Part shown: positions 15,907 to 23,959 of the stretch, one piece after another | Layout: each line of letters starts with the position of its first letter | Numbering within the stretch: the first letter of the stretch is position 1 | Origin: Deltaproteobacteria bacterium | GTDB taxonomy: Bacteria; Desulfobacterota; Binatia; UBA9968 | DNA: 34,653 bases | Reading direction: 5' to 3' | NCBI GenBank assembly: GCA_030688735.1 | Contig: JAUYJC010000393.1 | Coordinates: 1-34,653, forward strand | Made by a program: the position numbers and the translations under genes | The notes under the pieces: model-generated | Told to the model about the DNA's origin: nothing | The model's input: only the letters and a program-made list of their open reading frames with translations | Database searches by the model: none

Positions 15907-16369
15907 GGGGATGGACTGCGGCGAACTGCGCGGATGGGAGGTCACGACCGAAGGGCTTCTCGACGATCACGCGCGCGCCGCGAGCACAGTCCGACTGGCC
16001 AAGCCCCTCGACCACCTTCTCGAACAAGCTGGGCGGGATGGCGAGATAGTGCAGCGGATGGGCAGCATCGCCGAGCTCCTTGCGGAGCGCGACGTGGGTT
16101 GCCGGGGTGCCATAGTCGCCGCTGATGTAGTGAAGCCGCTCCTGGAACTTCGCGAAGACCTCCTCGTCGAAGCTGCCGTGCTGCTCGACGCTTGCGCGGG
16201 CGCGCGCTCGGAATTTCTCGATCGTCCAGTCCGACCTCGCGACCCCGATGACTGGCATCTGGAGATGTCCCCGCCGTTCCATCGCATAAAGGGCGGGGAA
16301 AATCTTCTTGTAGGTGAGGTCGCCAGTAGCACCGAAGAAGACGAGGGCGTCTGAGTGAGGAACATTCAT
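15899..16369 (-). pseudogene. N-terminal fragment of a second glucose-6-phosphate dehydrogenase
   Basis: A 156-residue open frame keeps a normal start (TGAGGAATGACTC-ATG) and the coenzyme-binding domain of glucose-6-phosphate dehydrogenase: FFGATGDLTYKKIFPALY at 11-28, LHYLAIPPSLF, and VIVEKPFGRDL near 138. It then stops homologous reading at PSAQ and ends eight codons later (FAAVHPRR, TGA). The active-site RIDHFLGKE region and about two-thirds of the enzyme are absent, so it cannot catalyse the reaction. It begins 10 bases after gnd and is translated as the next gene of that operon. The breakpoint lies directly at the start of the molybdoenzyme cassette, which suggests the cassette landed in a gnd-zwf operon. 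A stable NADP-binding fragment might still be made. Confidence 0.92.
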
Positions 16370-16379
16370 GAGTCATTCC

Positions 16380-17414
16380 TCATTTCGAGGATTTCTCCAG
16401 ATGCCCGCCGAACCCGTAGCGCATAGCCGAGAGCACCTTGCCTTGGAAATCCGCCGCGCCGCGGGAAGCGAATCGCGCATACAGCGCCGTGGTGAGCACC
16501 GGCACCGGCACCCCTTCGTCAACGGCGGCCTGGATCGTCCACCGGCCTTCGCCGGAGTCCGATACACGGCCTGCGAATTGCGAGAGTTGGGAATCCTTGG
16601 CCAACGCATCCGCCGTCAAGTCCAGCAACCACGAGGCGATGACGCTGCCGCGCCGCCACACCTCGGCGATGTCGCCCAGATTGAGGTCGTATTGATAATG
16701 CTCGGGATCGCGCAGGGGCGTTGTCTCGGCGTCGGGGTCGTGCCGTTGTTTGCCGATATTGGCGGCGCGCAATACGCTTAGCCCCTCAGCATAGGCGGCC
16801 ATGAGGCCATACTCGATGCCGTTGTGGACCATCTTGACGAAGTGACCGGCGCCGTTCGGGCCGCAATGTAGGTAACCGTGCTCCGCGGTGCCGCCGGGCT
16901 TCTTGCGTCCGGCCGTGCGCGGAATGTCGCCGATGCCCGGCGCGAGAGTGGTAAAGATGGGATCGAGATGCCGCACCACGCTTTTCTCCCCGCCGATCAT
17001 CATGCAGTAGCCGCGTTTCAATCCCCAAACACCGCCGCTCGTGCCAACGTCCACAAAATGAATTTTCTTGGGCGCAAGTTCCTTCGCGCGCCGGATGTCG
17101 TCCACGTAGCAGGAATTGCCTCCGTCAATCACAATGTCGCCGGGCTCCAGCAGCGGCATCAGATCAGCGATCATCTTGTCCACGACAGCGGCAGGCACCA
17201 TCAACCAGATTGCCCGCGGCTTCTGGAGTTTCTTCACGAGGTCGGCGAGCGATGAGGCACCAACGGCTTTCTCTTTTACCAAGTCCTTCACCTTTTGCGG
17301 CGAGCGGTTGAAGACCACGCACTGAACGCCGCCCTTGATCAGCCGTCGCACCATGTTGGAGCCCATCCGGCCCAGTCCAACCATCCCGAGTTGAGTAGTT
17401 GTTTTCTTTTTCAT
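16380..17414 (-). CDS. gnd: 6-phosphogluconate dehydrogenase (decarboxylating, short GRMG type)
   Basis: A 344-residue cytoplasmic enzyme that converts 6-phosphogluconate to ribulose-5-phosphate and CO2 with reduction of NAD(P)+. Coenzyme loop GLGRMGSN at 13-20; substrate loop [19 protein letters not shown] at 124-142; catalytic stretch [14 protein letters not shown] at 190-203 with the lysine at 194; C-terminal helix ending [10 protein letters not shown]. This is the YqeC-like single-domain-repeat group of ~300-340 residues, often NAD-preferring. The start follows a modest GCGGAA. It lies 24 bases after the ROK kinase gene and 10 bases before the truncated zwf. With zwf at 7500-9137 it forms a complete pair, now separated by 7 kb. 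Two broken relatives of the same type lie at 6923-7422 and 9157-9276. Confidence 0.95.
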   Translation of the reverse strand: MKKKTTTQLGMVGLGRMGSNMVRRLIKGGVQCVVFNRSPQKVKDLVKEKAVGASSLADLVKKLQKPRAIWLMVPAAVVDKMIADLMPLLEPGDIVIDGGNSCYVDDIRRAKELAPKKIHFVDVGTSGGVWGLKRGYCMMIGGEKSVVRHLDPIFTTLAPGIGDIPRTAGRKKPGGTAEHGYLHCGPNGAGHFVKMVHNGIEYGLMAAYAEGLSVLRAANIGKQRHDPDAETTPLRDPEHYQYDLNLGDIAEVWRRGSVIASWLLDLTADALAKDSQLSQFAGRVSDSGEGRWTIQAAVDEGVPVPVLTTALYARFASRGAADFQGKVLSAMRYGFGGHLEKSSK

Positions 17415-17438
17415 AACAGAATTTCCGCTTTGTTGAGG

Positions 17439-18176
17439 TCAGCCCGTCGCCTGGTTCACGGGCGTTCGCCGCTTCTCGCTCACGAGCGACGCGGCCTTCC
17501 TCTTCACAGGTCGGTGCCCGCCATCGGCATTTGCCCACAGGCGAAATCCGCCGATGAATGCTTTCGCGTTGTCGCTGGCGCGGCAACCGGGAGGCAGCTT
17601 CTTGAATTGTTTGGCATTGCCTCCGCCCAGAACCACGTCGTCGAGTTCGAGGGCGGCACTCAGGCGCTTCACGACGTCCACGACATTTCGCCGCCATCTT
17701 TTTTTGCCGTGCTTCTTCAATCCGCGAATCCCCGCATAATCCTCGTAGGTCCCCTTCTTGTAAGGCAGGTGGGCGAGTTCCATTGGCACGACGCTGCCAT
17801 CCACAATCATGGCGGAGCCGAGGCCGGTGCCCAGGCCCAGGAAAAGCATCTTGCCACGCTTGTAGTTACCCAAGGCTTGCATGGCCGCATCATTGATGAC
17901 CTTGACCGGGCGCTTGAACGCGGCCGCGAAATCAAATCCGACCCAGCCCGGCCCGAGGTTGTGCGGTTCCAAAACGGGTCGCCCGTGGACCACGAGTCCC
18001 GGATAGCCAATCGCAACCACGTCATACTTCCAATCTCCTGCCAGTTTCTTGACGGCAGCGACCATCCGCCTGGCCGTGAGCGTCGGCCCGGACGAAAACT
18101 CCCGATGGGTCTTCTCTCCCGTGGCCAGGATTTTGACGTGAGTTCCGCCGGTATCAATCGCGAGCACATTCATCAT
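17439..18176 (-). CDS. ppgK: ROK-family polyphosphate glucokinase-like kinase
   Basis: A 245-residue sugar kinase of the ROK fold. The N-terminal phosphate loop LAIDTGGTHVKILATG lies at residues 5-20, the catalytic acid in VINDAAMQALG around 106, and the second phosphate loop LFLGLGTGLGSAMIVDG around 125. Its length and the absence of an HTH domain fit polyphosphate/ATP glucokinases rather than ROK repressors. It would phosphorylate glucose released by the glucoamylase encoded just upstream, feeding zwf and gnd. GGAGAA precedes tandem ATG codons (18176 and 18173); a longer in-frame extension to 18257 has no ribosome-binding site and reads as non-coding. It starts 17 bases after the glucoamylase stop. 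Use of polyphosphate instead of ATP is inferred from family resemblance. Confidence 0.88.
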   Translation of the reverse strand: MMNVLAIDTGGTHVKILATGEKTHREFSSGPTLTARRMVAAVKKLAGDWKYDVVAIGYPGLVVHGRPVLEPHNLGPGWVGFDFAAAFKRPVKVINDAAMQALGNYKRGKMLFLGLGTGLGSAMIVDGSVVPMELAHLPYKKGTYEDYAGIRGLKKHGKKRWRRNVVDVVKRLSAALELDDVVLGGGNAKQFKKLPPGCRASDNAKAFIGGFRLWANADGGHRPVKRKAASLVSEKRRTPVNQATG

Positions 18177-18193
18177 TAGGTTCTCCGTTGTTT

Positions 18194-20596
18194 CTAGGTT
18201 TGATCCGCCGAAGCAATCTCCACCTGAAAATCTTTTCCATCCCATCCCTCTTGCCACAGGAATGTGAATACTATGCGGTCACCAGCCTTGAGCCGGTCTG
18301 ATGGCAAGTCTGCGAACCAGCAACCGAATCCCGCATCGCGCGTTACCAGGTCATTCGCCGTCACCCATCCATCGAAGCTCCAATGAATCGTCGCCGCTGT
18401 TTCGGTGATGATGCGGAGCGTTTTCCCTTGAGCGATCCGCTGCGTCTGGTGAGCGCGCGTCCACATTTCAATCTTGCTGCCTGTCCCCGTCTTGGCGTAG
18501 CGCTGATAAACCGGCTCGATGCGGTCGAAACAAACCCCATCCTTGTGACTGCGCACCAGCGTCGCATACTCTGCGTGCGCCCAGCACAGCGGCATGGCCG
18601 AGCCGGTAGGGCTGCCGCGCTTCATCTTTCCCTCCGGCAAATCGTCGGCGTCCCAGAGTTGTTCCGGCAACATGCCGCCCGCGTTGGCGAATTTTTCCAT
18701 CGCTTCGATGAACGGCAACGGGTCGCGGCCGGCGGCCAGTTCATAATGACCGCGTTCGCCCGTCAGAATCGGCCAGCAGCGGCCTTCACCCGTTCCATCA
18801 TAGGCGCTGCCGTCGGACTTCTGGCCATAGCCATCGTGATTGTAGCGCCGCCAACACGGCCCTTGAGGCAGATCGCGTTTGAGCACTTGATCAATCACCG
18901 CGATGGAATCTACGATCACCGGGTCATCCGCAGCCCGAACCCCCAGCCGGACAAGCTGAAGAAAATCGCCGCCCACGATGTTGCGGGCCGGATGTTTGCC
19001 GCCGCCATTGGCTACAAAAAACTCAGCCTCATCCGGGTCAGCCGAAGCCACGGCTTGTTTCGGATCGGCGGGCGTGATGCGAACGTAGTGTCGCGGTTTT
19101 CCCTGCACGAGTTCGCCGCGACTGGTGACCATCCATTCTTCCAGGTGCGCCGAAAGCCAGTCTGCGTAATCGAGCAAAAAGTCCGCTGCGAGCTTGTCTT
19201 TTCGGCCGCGCGCAAATTCCGCCGCGCAGACCAGGCTCGCGATGATGCTCGCCAACGTCGAAGGCGAGTAACCGGAATTTTCCTCCCATCGTTCCTGCGC
19301 AGTCACCGGCCCATGCAAAATCAAATAACGCGCGGCACGCGCGACCAGGGTCCAAGGATTGAATTGCCGGAGCGCGTCCGCCTGCTGCAATCGCCAGGCG
19401 AGCAGAACCGGCACCGCCACTTCATCCAGTTGAATTCCTTTCCAGTATGGCTCGCCGCTGATTGAACTGTTTTGCGGCAAGCTGCCATCGGCCCCCTGAA
19501 CACTCGCCAGCCAGATCAGCGCGCGCAATGGCGACTCCGTTTGGCCGCCGGCCAGCAGCGCCGTGGCGGTTTGCACCATGTCGCGCGTCCAGACCAGATG
19601 ATATCCGCCGCGATCGCGGTCGTCCTTCGTCTCGCCCCAGGGAATGCTCAACGAGGCCACAAAAGCACCTTGGAAAATCTTGTCTTCATGCGCCAGCAAC
19701 ACGCTTTGGCTCAGGCGCAGCATGGCACCGCCGTCTTGGGTGTGCGTGCTCAAATCAACCTTGGCCCGAGTGCGTTGCCATTGGCTCACATACTTGTCGC
19801 GCTGGTCGGCGAAAGGAGTGGTGAACGCTTGCAGCAGGGGGGCACAAGCACTGTGAAGAGTGCGCCCGAAGCCCACGCCCAGCGTGAACTGCATTCCGCC
19901 TGACAAATCAATCTCTCCCATCAAGGCGATATTGCCGTCCACGGCCTCGTCGAATTCCCAATCCATTTTGAAGTTGTCCATCAAGTCCTGCCAGCCGTCG
20001 CTGTGTCCGGCGTAACCCACGGAGCGACGGGTGAAATCAGGCGCGCAACCGAAGACCAGGTTCGTGTCTTCGCGTTCGGCGCTGAGAAGCTTTCGCCCGG
20101 CGGCGTCGCACCACCGCGCTGAATTATTTTGCCCCGTGCCCTTTAGATGCGGGGCGAGCAGTGCATAAAGACGCAGCTTGCCGCGCAACTTCGGCTCCAT
20201 GATTTCCAGCCGGGTGTGTATCAACAAAACCGACGAATGCGGCCCGCCGATAATTTCTTTGACAATGCGATAGCGGCCCTCGCGGTCCGAGTTGGTGAGC
20301 CGGTAGAGCAACGCATTTTGCTCCGGCAGTTCGGTCAGGTGGTCGAGGTCGCGCTTCTCCTCGTGGCAAAACGTCTCGCCGTCGGTGATGAGGAACTGCA
20401 GATCGCGCGTATTGGGCGTATCCACATGGGGATAATAAACCTCGTTGACGATGCCGTGGCTCAAGGTGAACCAAAGGCGGGAACTGGTATGATAGGCGGT
20501 GCCAATGCCGTCCTTGGCGCTGGACGTCCAGTGCGGTTTAATCCCCGGCGCTCCAAAGGCGACGGGTTTTTTATCCAGTTGATGGGCGCTCTTCAT
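18194..20596 (-). CDS. GH15 glucoamylase / glucodextranase-like glucan hydrolase
   Basis: An 800-residue family GH15 enzyme that releases glucose from the non-reducing ends of alpha-glucans. The N-terminal beta-sandwich starts APGIKPHWTSSAKDGIGTAY; the (alpha/alpha)6 barrel contains LVWTRDMVQTATALLAGG, GIQLDEVAVPVLLAW (region of the general acid) and CWPILTGERGHYELAAG (region of the catalytic base). No signal peptide is visible, so it probably acts in the cytoplasm on storage glucan. ATG at 20596 is chosen because it overlaps the TGA of the upstream gene (ATGA); the frame is open for another ~116 codons, but that part is an arginine-rich shadow of the upstream gene. Co-transcribed with the glucose kinase, gnd and zwf', it gives a glucan-to-pentose-phosphate route. 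Confidence 0.93.
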   Translation of the reverse strand: MKSAHQLDKKPVAFGAPGIKPHWTSSAKDGIGTAYHTSSRLWFTLSHGIVNEVYYPHVDTPNTRDLQFLITDGETFCHEEKRDLDHLTELPEQNALLYRLTNSDREGRYRIVKEIIGGPHSSVLLIHTRLEIMEPKLRGKLRLYALLAPHLKGTGQNNSARWCDAAGRKLLSAEREDTNLVFGCAPDFTRRSVGYAGHSDGWQDLMDNFKMDWEFDEAVDGNIALMGEIDLSGGMQFTLGVGFGRTLHSACAPLLQAFTTPFADQRDKYVSQWQRTRAKVDLSTHTQDGGAMLRLSQSVLLAHEDKIFQGAFVASLSIPWGETKDDRDRGGYHLVWTRDMVQTATALLAGGQTESPLRALIWLASVQGADGSLPQNSSISGEPYWKGIQLDEVAVPVLLAWRLQQADALRQFNPWTLVARAARYLILHGPVTAQERWEENSGYSPSTLASIIASLVCAAEFARGRKDKLAADFLLDYADWLSAHLEEWMVTSRGELVQGKPRHYVRITPADPKQAVASADPDEAEFFVANGGGKHPARNIVGGDFLQLVRLGVRAADDPVIVDSIAVIDQVLKRDLPQGPCWRRYNHDGYGQKSDGSAYDGTGEGRCWPILTGERGHYELAAGRDPLPFIEAMEKFANAGGMLPEQLWDADDLPEGKMKRGSPTGSAMPLCWAHAEYATLVRSHKDGVCFDRIEPVYQRYAKTGTGSKIEMWTRAHQTQRIAQGKTLRIITETAATIHWSFDGWVTANDLVTRDAGFGCWFADLPSDRLKAGDRIVFTFLWQEGWDGKDFQVEIASADQT

Positions 20597-22107
20597 ACGA
20601 TGAAGCGGTCCCAACCCGCGTAACGCTCGCGCACCGGCCCGCGTGGGAGGCTCAGGAGAATCACGACGGCGCCGGCGAGCACATCGTTCCACCGCGCGGT
20701 CGTGCCCGCGCCACTCAGCAGCCACGGGGCGGCGATGATCCACGCGCCGAGCAGGACGTTGAGAAAACGCCCGGCTCGCACGACCTCGGCCATGGCGATT
20801 ACCGCGACCGCCGCAATCAGAGCGCCGACCAGATGATCGCTGTTCGCCGCGCCCGCCTGCGTTCCAAATACGGCGGGCGCAAACATCAGCCAGATTCCCA
20901 GCACGGCGCTGGCCACCAAATTCCACGGCGCCGTCACGCCCCACGCCATCGGGCCGGCGAGTTTCGAAACCGGTGCCCCGTATTTCGGCGTCCGCTGATC
21001 GTCGTTCACCTCAGCGAGCGTCCCGCCGACCCAGAAGGTGCGCCACAACGGTTTGCCTTCGCGCACGCTCCGCTTGAGGAATTGCCCGGTGGCCACGACT
21101 TCATCCACCGCGAATGGAATCATCAGCAGCATGATCAGGGCGGTGAAAAGACAAACGCTGCACCAGGAGCCGACCATGACGGGCTGCAGAATGACGAGCG
21201 TGATGCTGACGATGCCGAGTGGCACCACCAGAATGAAAAAGAAGAACACCATCCAGGGCATGGAACGCCAGCGTTCCTTTCCGCCCATCCAGCCCATCAG
21301 CATCTCGATGGTATAGGCCGCGGCGCCCAGCCCGGCGTCGGAAACTGGAAACGATTCCGACACCGCCGAAGTTAGCACGTTGACCGTGCCGTCACCGAAA
21401 AAGGGATCCCAGACCGTCGTGATATAGCCGAGCTGAAAGGCGGCCAGATAGCGCGAGGCGAGCCAGCCGACAAACGCCAGGCCGATCATCGGCGCGCGCT
21501 GATGCCAGCTCGAAGGGTTGTAGGTCCAGCCGGGCGGAATCAGCGGCCCCGGCTTCTTCATTTCCATGTGATGCGCCATGCCGGGCATCATTGGAACGAG
21601 GACCGAAAGGACGATGACGATGACGCCGACGAGGGTGTCGTTGAGATAAGCCACAGCCGTTGGCGCCCAAAAAACGAGTGGCGCAAATTGGAGCCACGCG
21701 CCGACAAACGAAACGCTCCAGCGCCCGACGAAATCAAAGCGCGGCCAGAGCGCGAGCGTGGAGAAAAAGATGAGCAATACGCCGCTCAACACGTCGCTCC
21801 AAATCATTCCCCGGCTCGCATAGCCGAAGGCGAACGGGCTGCTGACGAGCCACACGCCCAGCGAAACGACGGCGAAGTTCGTCCAGAGCCATTTCTCGCG
21901 CATTTGGCGCACCATCCCGGTATGATCTTCGTGCCCGCTGTGGTCCATCGCGCTGTGGTCCATCGCGGTGTGGTCCATTGCGGTGTGATCCTTCGGCACG
22001 AGTTCCATGCCGCACTTTGGGCATTTGCCCGGTCCCTCCTGCTGGACTTCGGGGTGCATCAGGCAAGTGTAAATGTGGCCCCCAACTGCTGCGTGTTCTG
22101 ATTTCAT
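20593..22107 (-). CDS. Metal-binding-domain / SPW-repeat / VKOR-like membrane protein
   Basis: A 504-residue membrane protein. Residues 12-38 form a heavy-metal-binding motif (YTCLMHPE, then CPKCGMEL) like those in the copper ATPase. Residues 40-64 are a His/Met-rich tandem repeat. Then come SPW-type helical pairs (SSPFAFG with WSDVLSGVLLI near 89-113; GAWIIAAPWLLSG with WNDVLAGAVVI near 454-483). The middle contains GSWCSVCLFTALIMLL, whose CxxC (316, 319) is the redox-active pair of vitamin-K-epoxide-reductase (VKOR) proteins that oxidise DsbA-like partners using quinone. The combination suggests copper-linked thiol oxidation in the envelope, but function is inference. AAGGAG precedes the ATG, which overlaps the epimerase stop (ATGA). 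Its place between an epimerase and a glucoamylase is unexplained. Confidence 0.82.
   Translation of the reverse strand: MKSEHAAVGGHIYTCLMHPEVQQEGPGKCPKCGMELVPKDHTAMDHTAMDHSAMDHSGHEDHTGMVRQMREKWLWTNFAVVSLGVWLVSSPFAFGYASRGMIWSDVLSGVLLIFFSTLALWPRFDFVGRWSVSFVGAWLQFAPLVFWAPTAVAYLNDTLVGVIVIVLSVLVPMMPGMAHHMEMKKPGPLIPPGWTYNPSSWHQRAPMIGLAFVGWLASRYLAAFQLGYITTVWDPFFGDGTVNVLTSAVSESFPVSDAGLGAAAYTIEMLMGWMGGKERWRSMPWMVFFFFILVVPLGIVSITLVILQPVMVGSWCSVCLFTALIMLLMIPFAVDEVVATGQFLKRSVREGKPLWRTFWVGGTLAEVNDDQRTPKYGAPVSKLAGPMAWGVTAPWNLVASAVLGIWLMFAPAVFGTQAGAANSDHLVGALIAAVAVIAMAEVVRAGRFLNVLLGAWIIAAPWLLSGAGTTARWNDVLAGAVVILLSLPRGPVRERYAGWDRFIV
21938..21990. repeat. 15-bp tandem repeat encoding D-H-x-A-M units
   Basis: About three and a half copies of a 15-base unit (plus strand consensus gtggtccatcgcggt) encode DHTAMDHTAMDHSAMDHS in the VKOR/SPW protein. 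The exact period and His/Met content suggest a copper-binding tail that can change length by slippage. Confidence 0.8.
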
Positions 22108-23222
22108 GCGGACTCCTTGGTCGCAGCGTCGTGCTTCTTTTCTTCAACGGACGCTGGCAGTTTGCCTAGTTTGTTTTCTTCGTAGAACTTTGCGGGATCG
22201 GCCTTCAGCGCTTCGACCATCTTCGGAATCGTGTCGCGCAAACTTCGCTGCGGCTCCCAGCCGAGCAACGTGCGGGCGCGGGTGATGTCGAGCGCGTAAT
22301 GGTCGCTGGCGCGGTCAATCATCCACGGCTTGATGAACGGGTCGGCGCCGGGCAGTTTCTCCATCACCCACGCGCCCGCCTTGGCCAGCGGCGCGAGCGC
22401 GTCCGGCACTTCGAGCGTTTCCATCTCTTTTCCGAGAAGCAGGCGGGCGAAGGTATGTTGCAGTTCGTCGTAGGTGAGCGGCTCCGGCTCGCCCAGCAGA
22501 ATCGGCACTTCGGCCGGTAACTTTGCGCGCCGTTCAACCACCAGCGCAATCGCGTCCAGCAAATCGTCCAGATGCATAAACGATTGTCCATGCGCCGTGC
22601 TGCCCGAGTAGATGTTTCTCGTCATCTGCCGCTCGTAGATGCGCTGCATCTGGTGCGCCAGCGGGATCGAGTGGCAGTGGTCGTCATAGACCCCGGAGAT
22701 GCGGAGCAGCACGGCCGGAATCGTGCCGCGCTCGTCGTGGATCAGCTTTTCGGTGCGAACTTTCGATTCCGGATAGGCCCATGTCGGCCCAATCGGCCAG
22801 TCTTCGTTGATGAACTGTCCCGGTTCAGCCGGGCGATGGACGACCATCGTGCTGGAGAAGACAAACTGGTCCACCTGAAAGTCCGCATCGCGCAAGCCGC
22901 GCAGCAGGCGTCCCGTTCCGCGCACGGTTATTTCGTCATACTTCTCGCTCGGCTCACCGAAGAAATCGTAGTAGGCGGCAAGATGAATTACCGAGGCGAT
23001 GTGCGCCCCGTGATGTTCGCGGAGGGTGCGGAGACCTTCCTGCACGCTCTCGTCCGACGTGATTTCGACGGCTATGGCGGTGCAGCCGGGGGGCGGCGGG
23101 TTGGGGGCCTCGCGGTCAAAGCCGACAACGTCGTCAAATCGTCCAGCAAACCGCCGCATTACGGCCGAGCCAATTGTTCCACTCGATCCTGTAACCAGGG
23201 CGATACCACTTTCTGTCTTCAT
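22104..23222 (-). CDS. NAD-dependent epimerase/dehydratase (extended SDR)
   Basis: A 372-residue extended short-chain dehydrogenase. The coenzyme loop VTGSSGTIGSAVMRRF lies at residues 8-23, and the catalytic YxxxK occurs as YPESKVRTEKL near 148; LGWEPQRSLRDTI near the C-terminus is typical of nucleotide-sugar epimerases (GalE/WcaG group). Substrate unknown; a UDP- or dTDP-sugar is the usual guess. GGGAGGAACAGCG before the ATG at 23222 decides the start over an in-frame codon at 23258. Its TGA overlaps the start of the VKOR/SPW gene. It is the first gene of the coupled series that ends with gnd and zwf'. The stretch 23223-23399 upstream holds no gene, and I could not identify a convincing promoter there. 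Confidence 0.87.
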   Translation of the reverse strand: MKTESGIALVTGSSGTIGSAVMRRFAGRFDDVVGFDREAPNPPPPGCTAIAVEITSDESVQEGLRTLREHHGAHIASVIHLAAYYDFFGEPSEKYDEITVRGTGRLLRGLRDADFQVDQFVFSSTMVVHRPAEPGQFINEDWPIGPTWAYPESKVRTEKLIHDERGTIPAVLLRISGVYDDHCHSIPLAHQMQRIYERQMTRNIYSGSTAHGQSFMHLDDLLDAIALVVERRAKLPAEVPILLGEPEPLTYDELQHTFARLLLGKEMETLEVPDALAPLAKAGAWVMEKLPGADPFIKPWMIDRASDHYALDITRARTLLGWEPQRSLRDTIPKMVEALKADPAKFYEENKLGKLPASVEEKKHDAATKESA

Positions 23223-23399
23223 CGCTGTTCCTCCCGTCCGAGCATTCAATTCGGACAATGTTTATAGATTTTGGGAGAGCACAGATCGGTTCCGCAACGC
23301 TTTCGCACGTCCGGTCAACAAATGCTCATCCCGTTATGCTTTACACCCCGCAAAATCATCCGACCTAAACTGCGGCGATCACTACGTTGGATTTCAGTG

Positions 23400-23590
23400 C
23401 AAAATTAAAAAACTGCAACCTTTTGTCTTCTTATGCCCTTCCGGAATTGTCCTGTAACACGGTGTGGCGACGCTGTCCCAAACGCTTTCGACCCGATAAC
23501 CAAAGCCAGCGAGAGCAAAACTGCTCCGCTAAACAAGTACGTGCGTTTATCTGCCAGATCAAAAGCACTCCACCCAACAGCGGATTCCAG
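23400..23590 (-). pseudogene. Decayed duplicate of the 3' end of the MFS transporter gene
   Basis: The sequence parallels the end of the intact MFS gene and its flank (about 23938-24118). Shared landmarks are LLGG, IWQINA and LFSGA on the protein side, and the stop-codon flank ATAAGaAGAcAAAAgGTTG against ATAAGGAGATAAAATGTTG. One base is missing after the QINA codons, so the remnant is frameshifted, and substitutions remove the original stop. Only the last ~55 codons remain. It begins within 10 bases of the YHS gene, so that gene sits between an intact and a dead copy of the same MFS end. Confidence 0.8.
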
Positions 23591-23599
23591 TTGGTTACA

Positions 23600-23812
23600 T
23601 CAACGTTTCTTTTCGCTCGGTTCCATCACTTGCGGGGCATCGTTAAGCTTCTCCTTACCCGATTTGTCTACATACTGTTCAGGGTGTTGGTAGAATTTGA
23701 TCAGGCATTCCTCGCTGTGGAAGTAATAGGTCACTCCGTCGTGCTCAGAAAATCCGGCGGCGACCTTTTCTTCCACCTGAATATCGCAAACGGGATCTAT
23801 ATGATTTGTCAT
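23600..23812 (-). CDS. YHS-domain protein (70 residues)
   Basis: A small soluble protein consisting of one YHS domain: D-P-V-C-D-I-Q-V at residues 6-13, then VTYYFHSEECLIKFYQHPEQY. The usual YYFC is YYFH here, so the metal site would be C9 with H32 and C36 instead of two downstream cysteines in the usual spacing. A lysine-rich tail follows. YHS domains bind copper or zinc, often as chaperones or sensor-like adjuncts of P-type ATPases. GAGGAGGAGAGCG before the ATG is strong. It is about 150 bases downstream of the MFS gene, so it may share its transcript. Confidence 0.85.
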   Translation of the reverse strand: MTNHIDPVCDIQVEEKVAAGFSEHDGVTYYFHSEECLIKFYQHPEQYVDKSGKEKLNDAPQVMEPSEKKR

Positions 23813-23917
23813 CGCTCTCCTCCTCTGAAAATGTCCGGTAAACTTCCGGTTTGTCGGCGGCTTACAGCTATTTTCTCAGACAACGCCAAGCTGAAGGTTG
23901 TAGTACGGGACTGCCGA

Positions 23918-23950
23918 TTACCGGTAGCCACTGATCAAAAAGTTCAACAT
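23918..23950 (-). other. Ten-codon residual reading frame after the MFS gene
   Basis: AAGGAG (23956-23961), overlapping the MFS stop, is followed at good spacing by ATG and ten codons (MLNFLISGYR) to TAA. I read it as the start of a gene that once followed the transporter and was cut off. The same start region is recognisable, with its ATG mutated, in the decayed duplicate at about 23400-23430. A leader peptide is possible but unsupported. Confidence 0.35.
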
Positions 23951-23959
23951 TTTATCTCC

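Noticed and set aside
15942..16376. Alternative minus-strand frames across the truncated zwf
   Set aside because: Only the frame with GATGDLTYKKIF and EKPFGRDL matches a family; the others are shifted shadows.
18194..20944. Longer 916-residue form of the glucoamylase
   Set aside because: The first ~116 residues are a low-complexity arginine-rich reading of the VKOR/SPW gene; the ATG at 20596 overlaps that gene's stop and begins the conserved sequence.
23223..23399. Promoter of the epimerase-gnd operon (TATAAA near the 5' end)
   Set aside because: A TATAAA-like box occurs on the minus strand, but no -35 element fits at proper spacing, so I do not report it as a feature.
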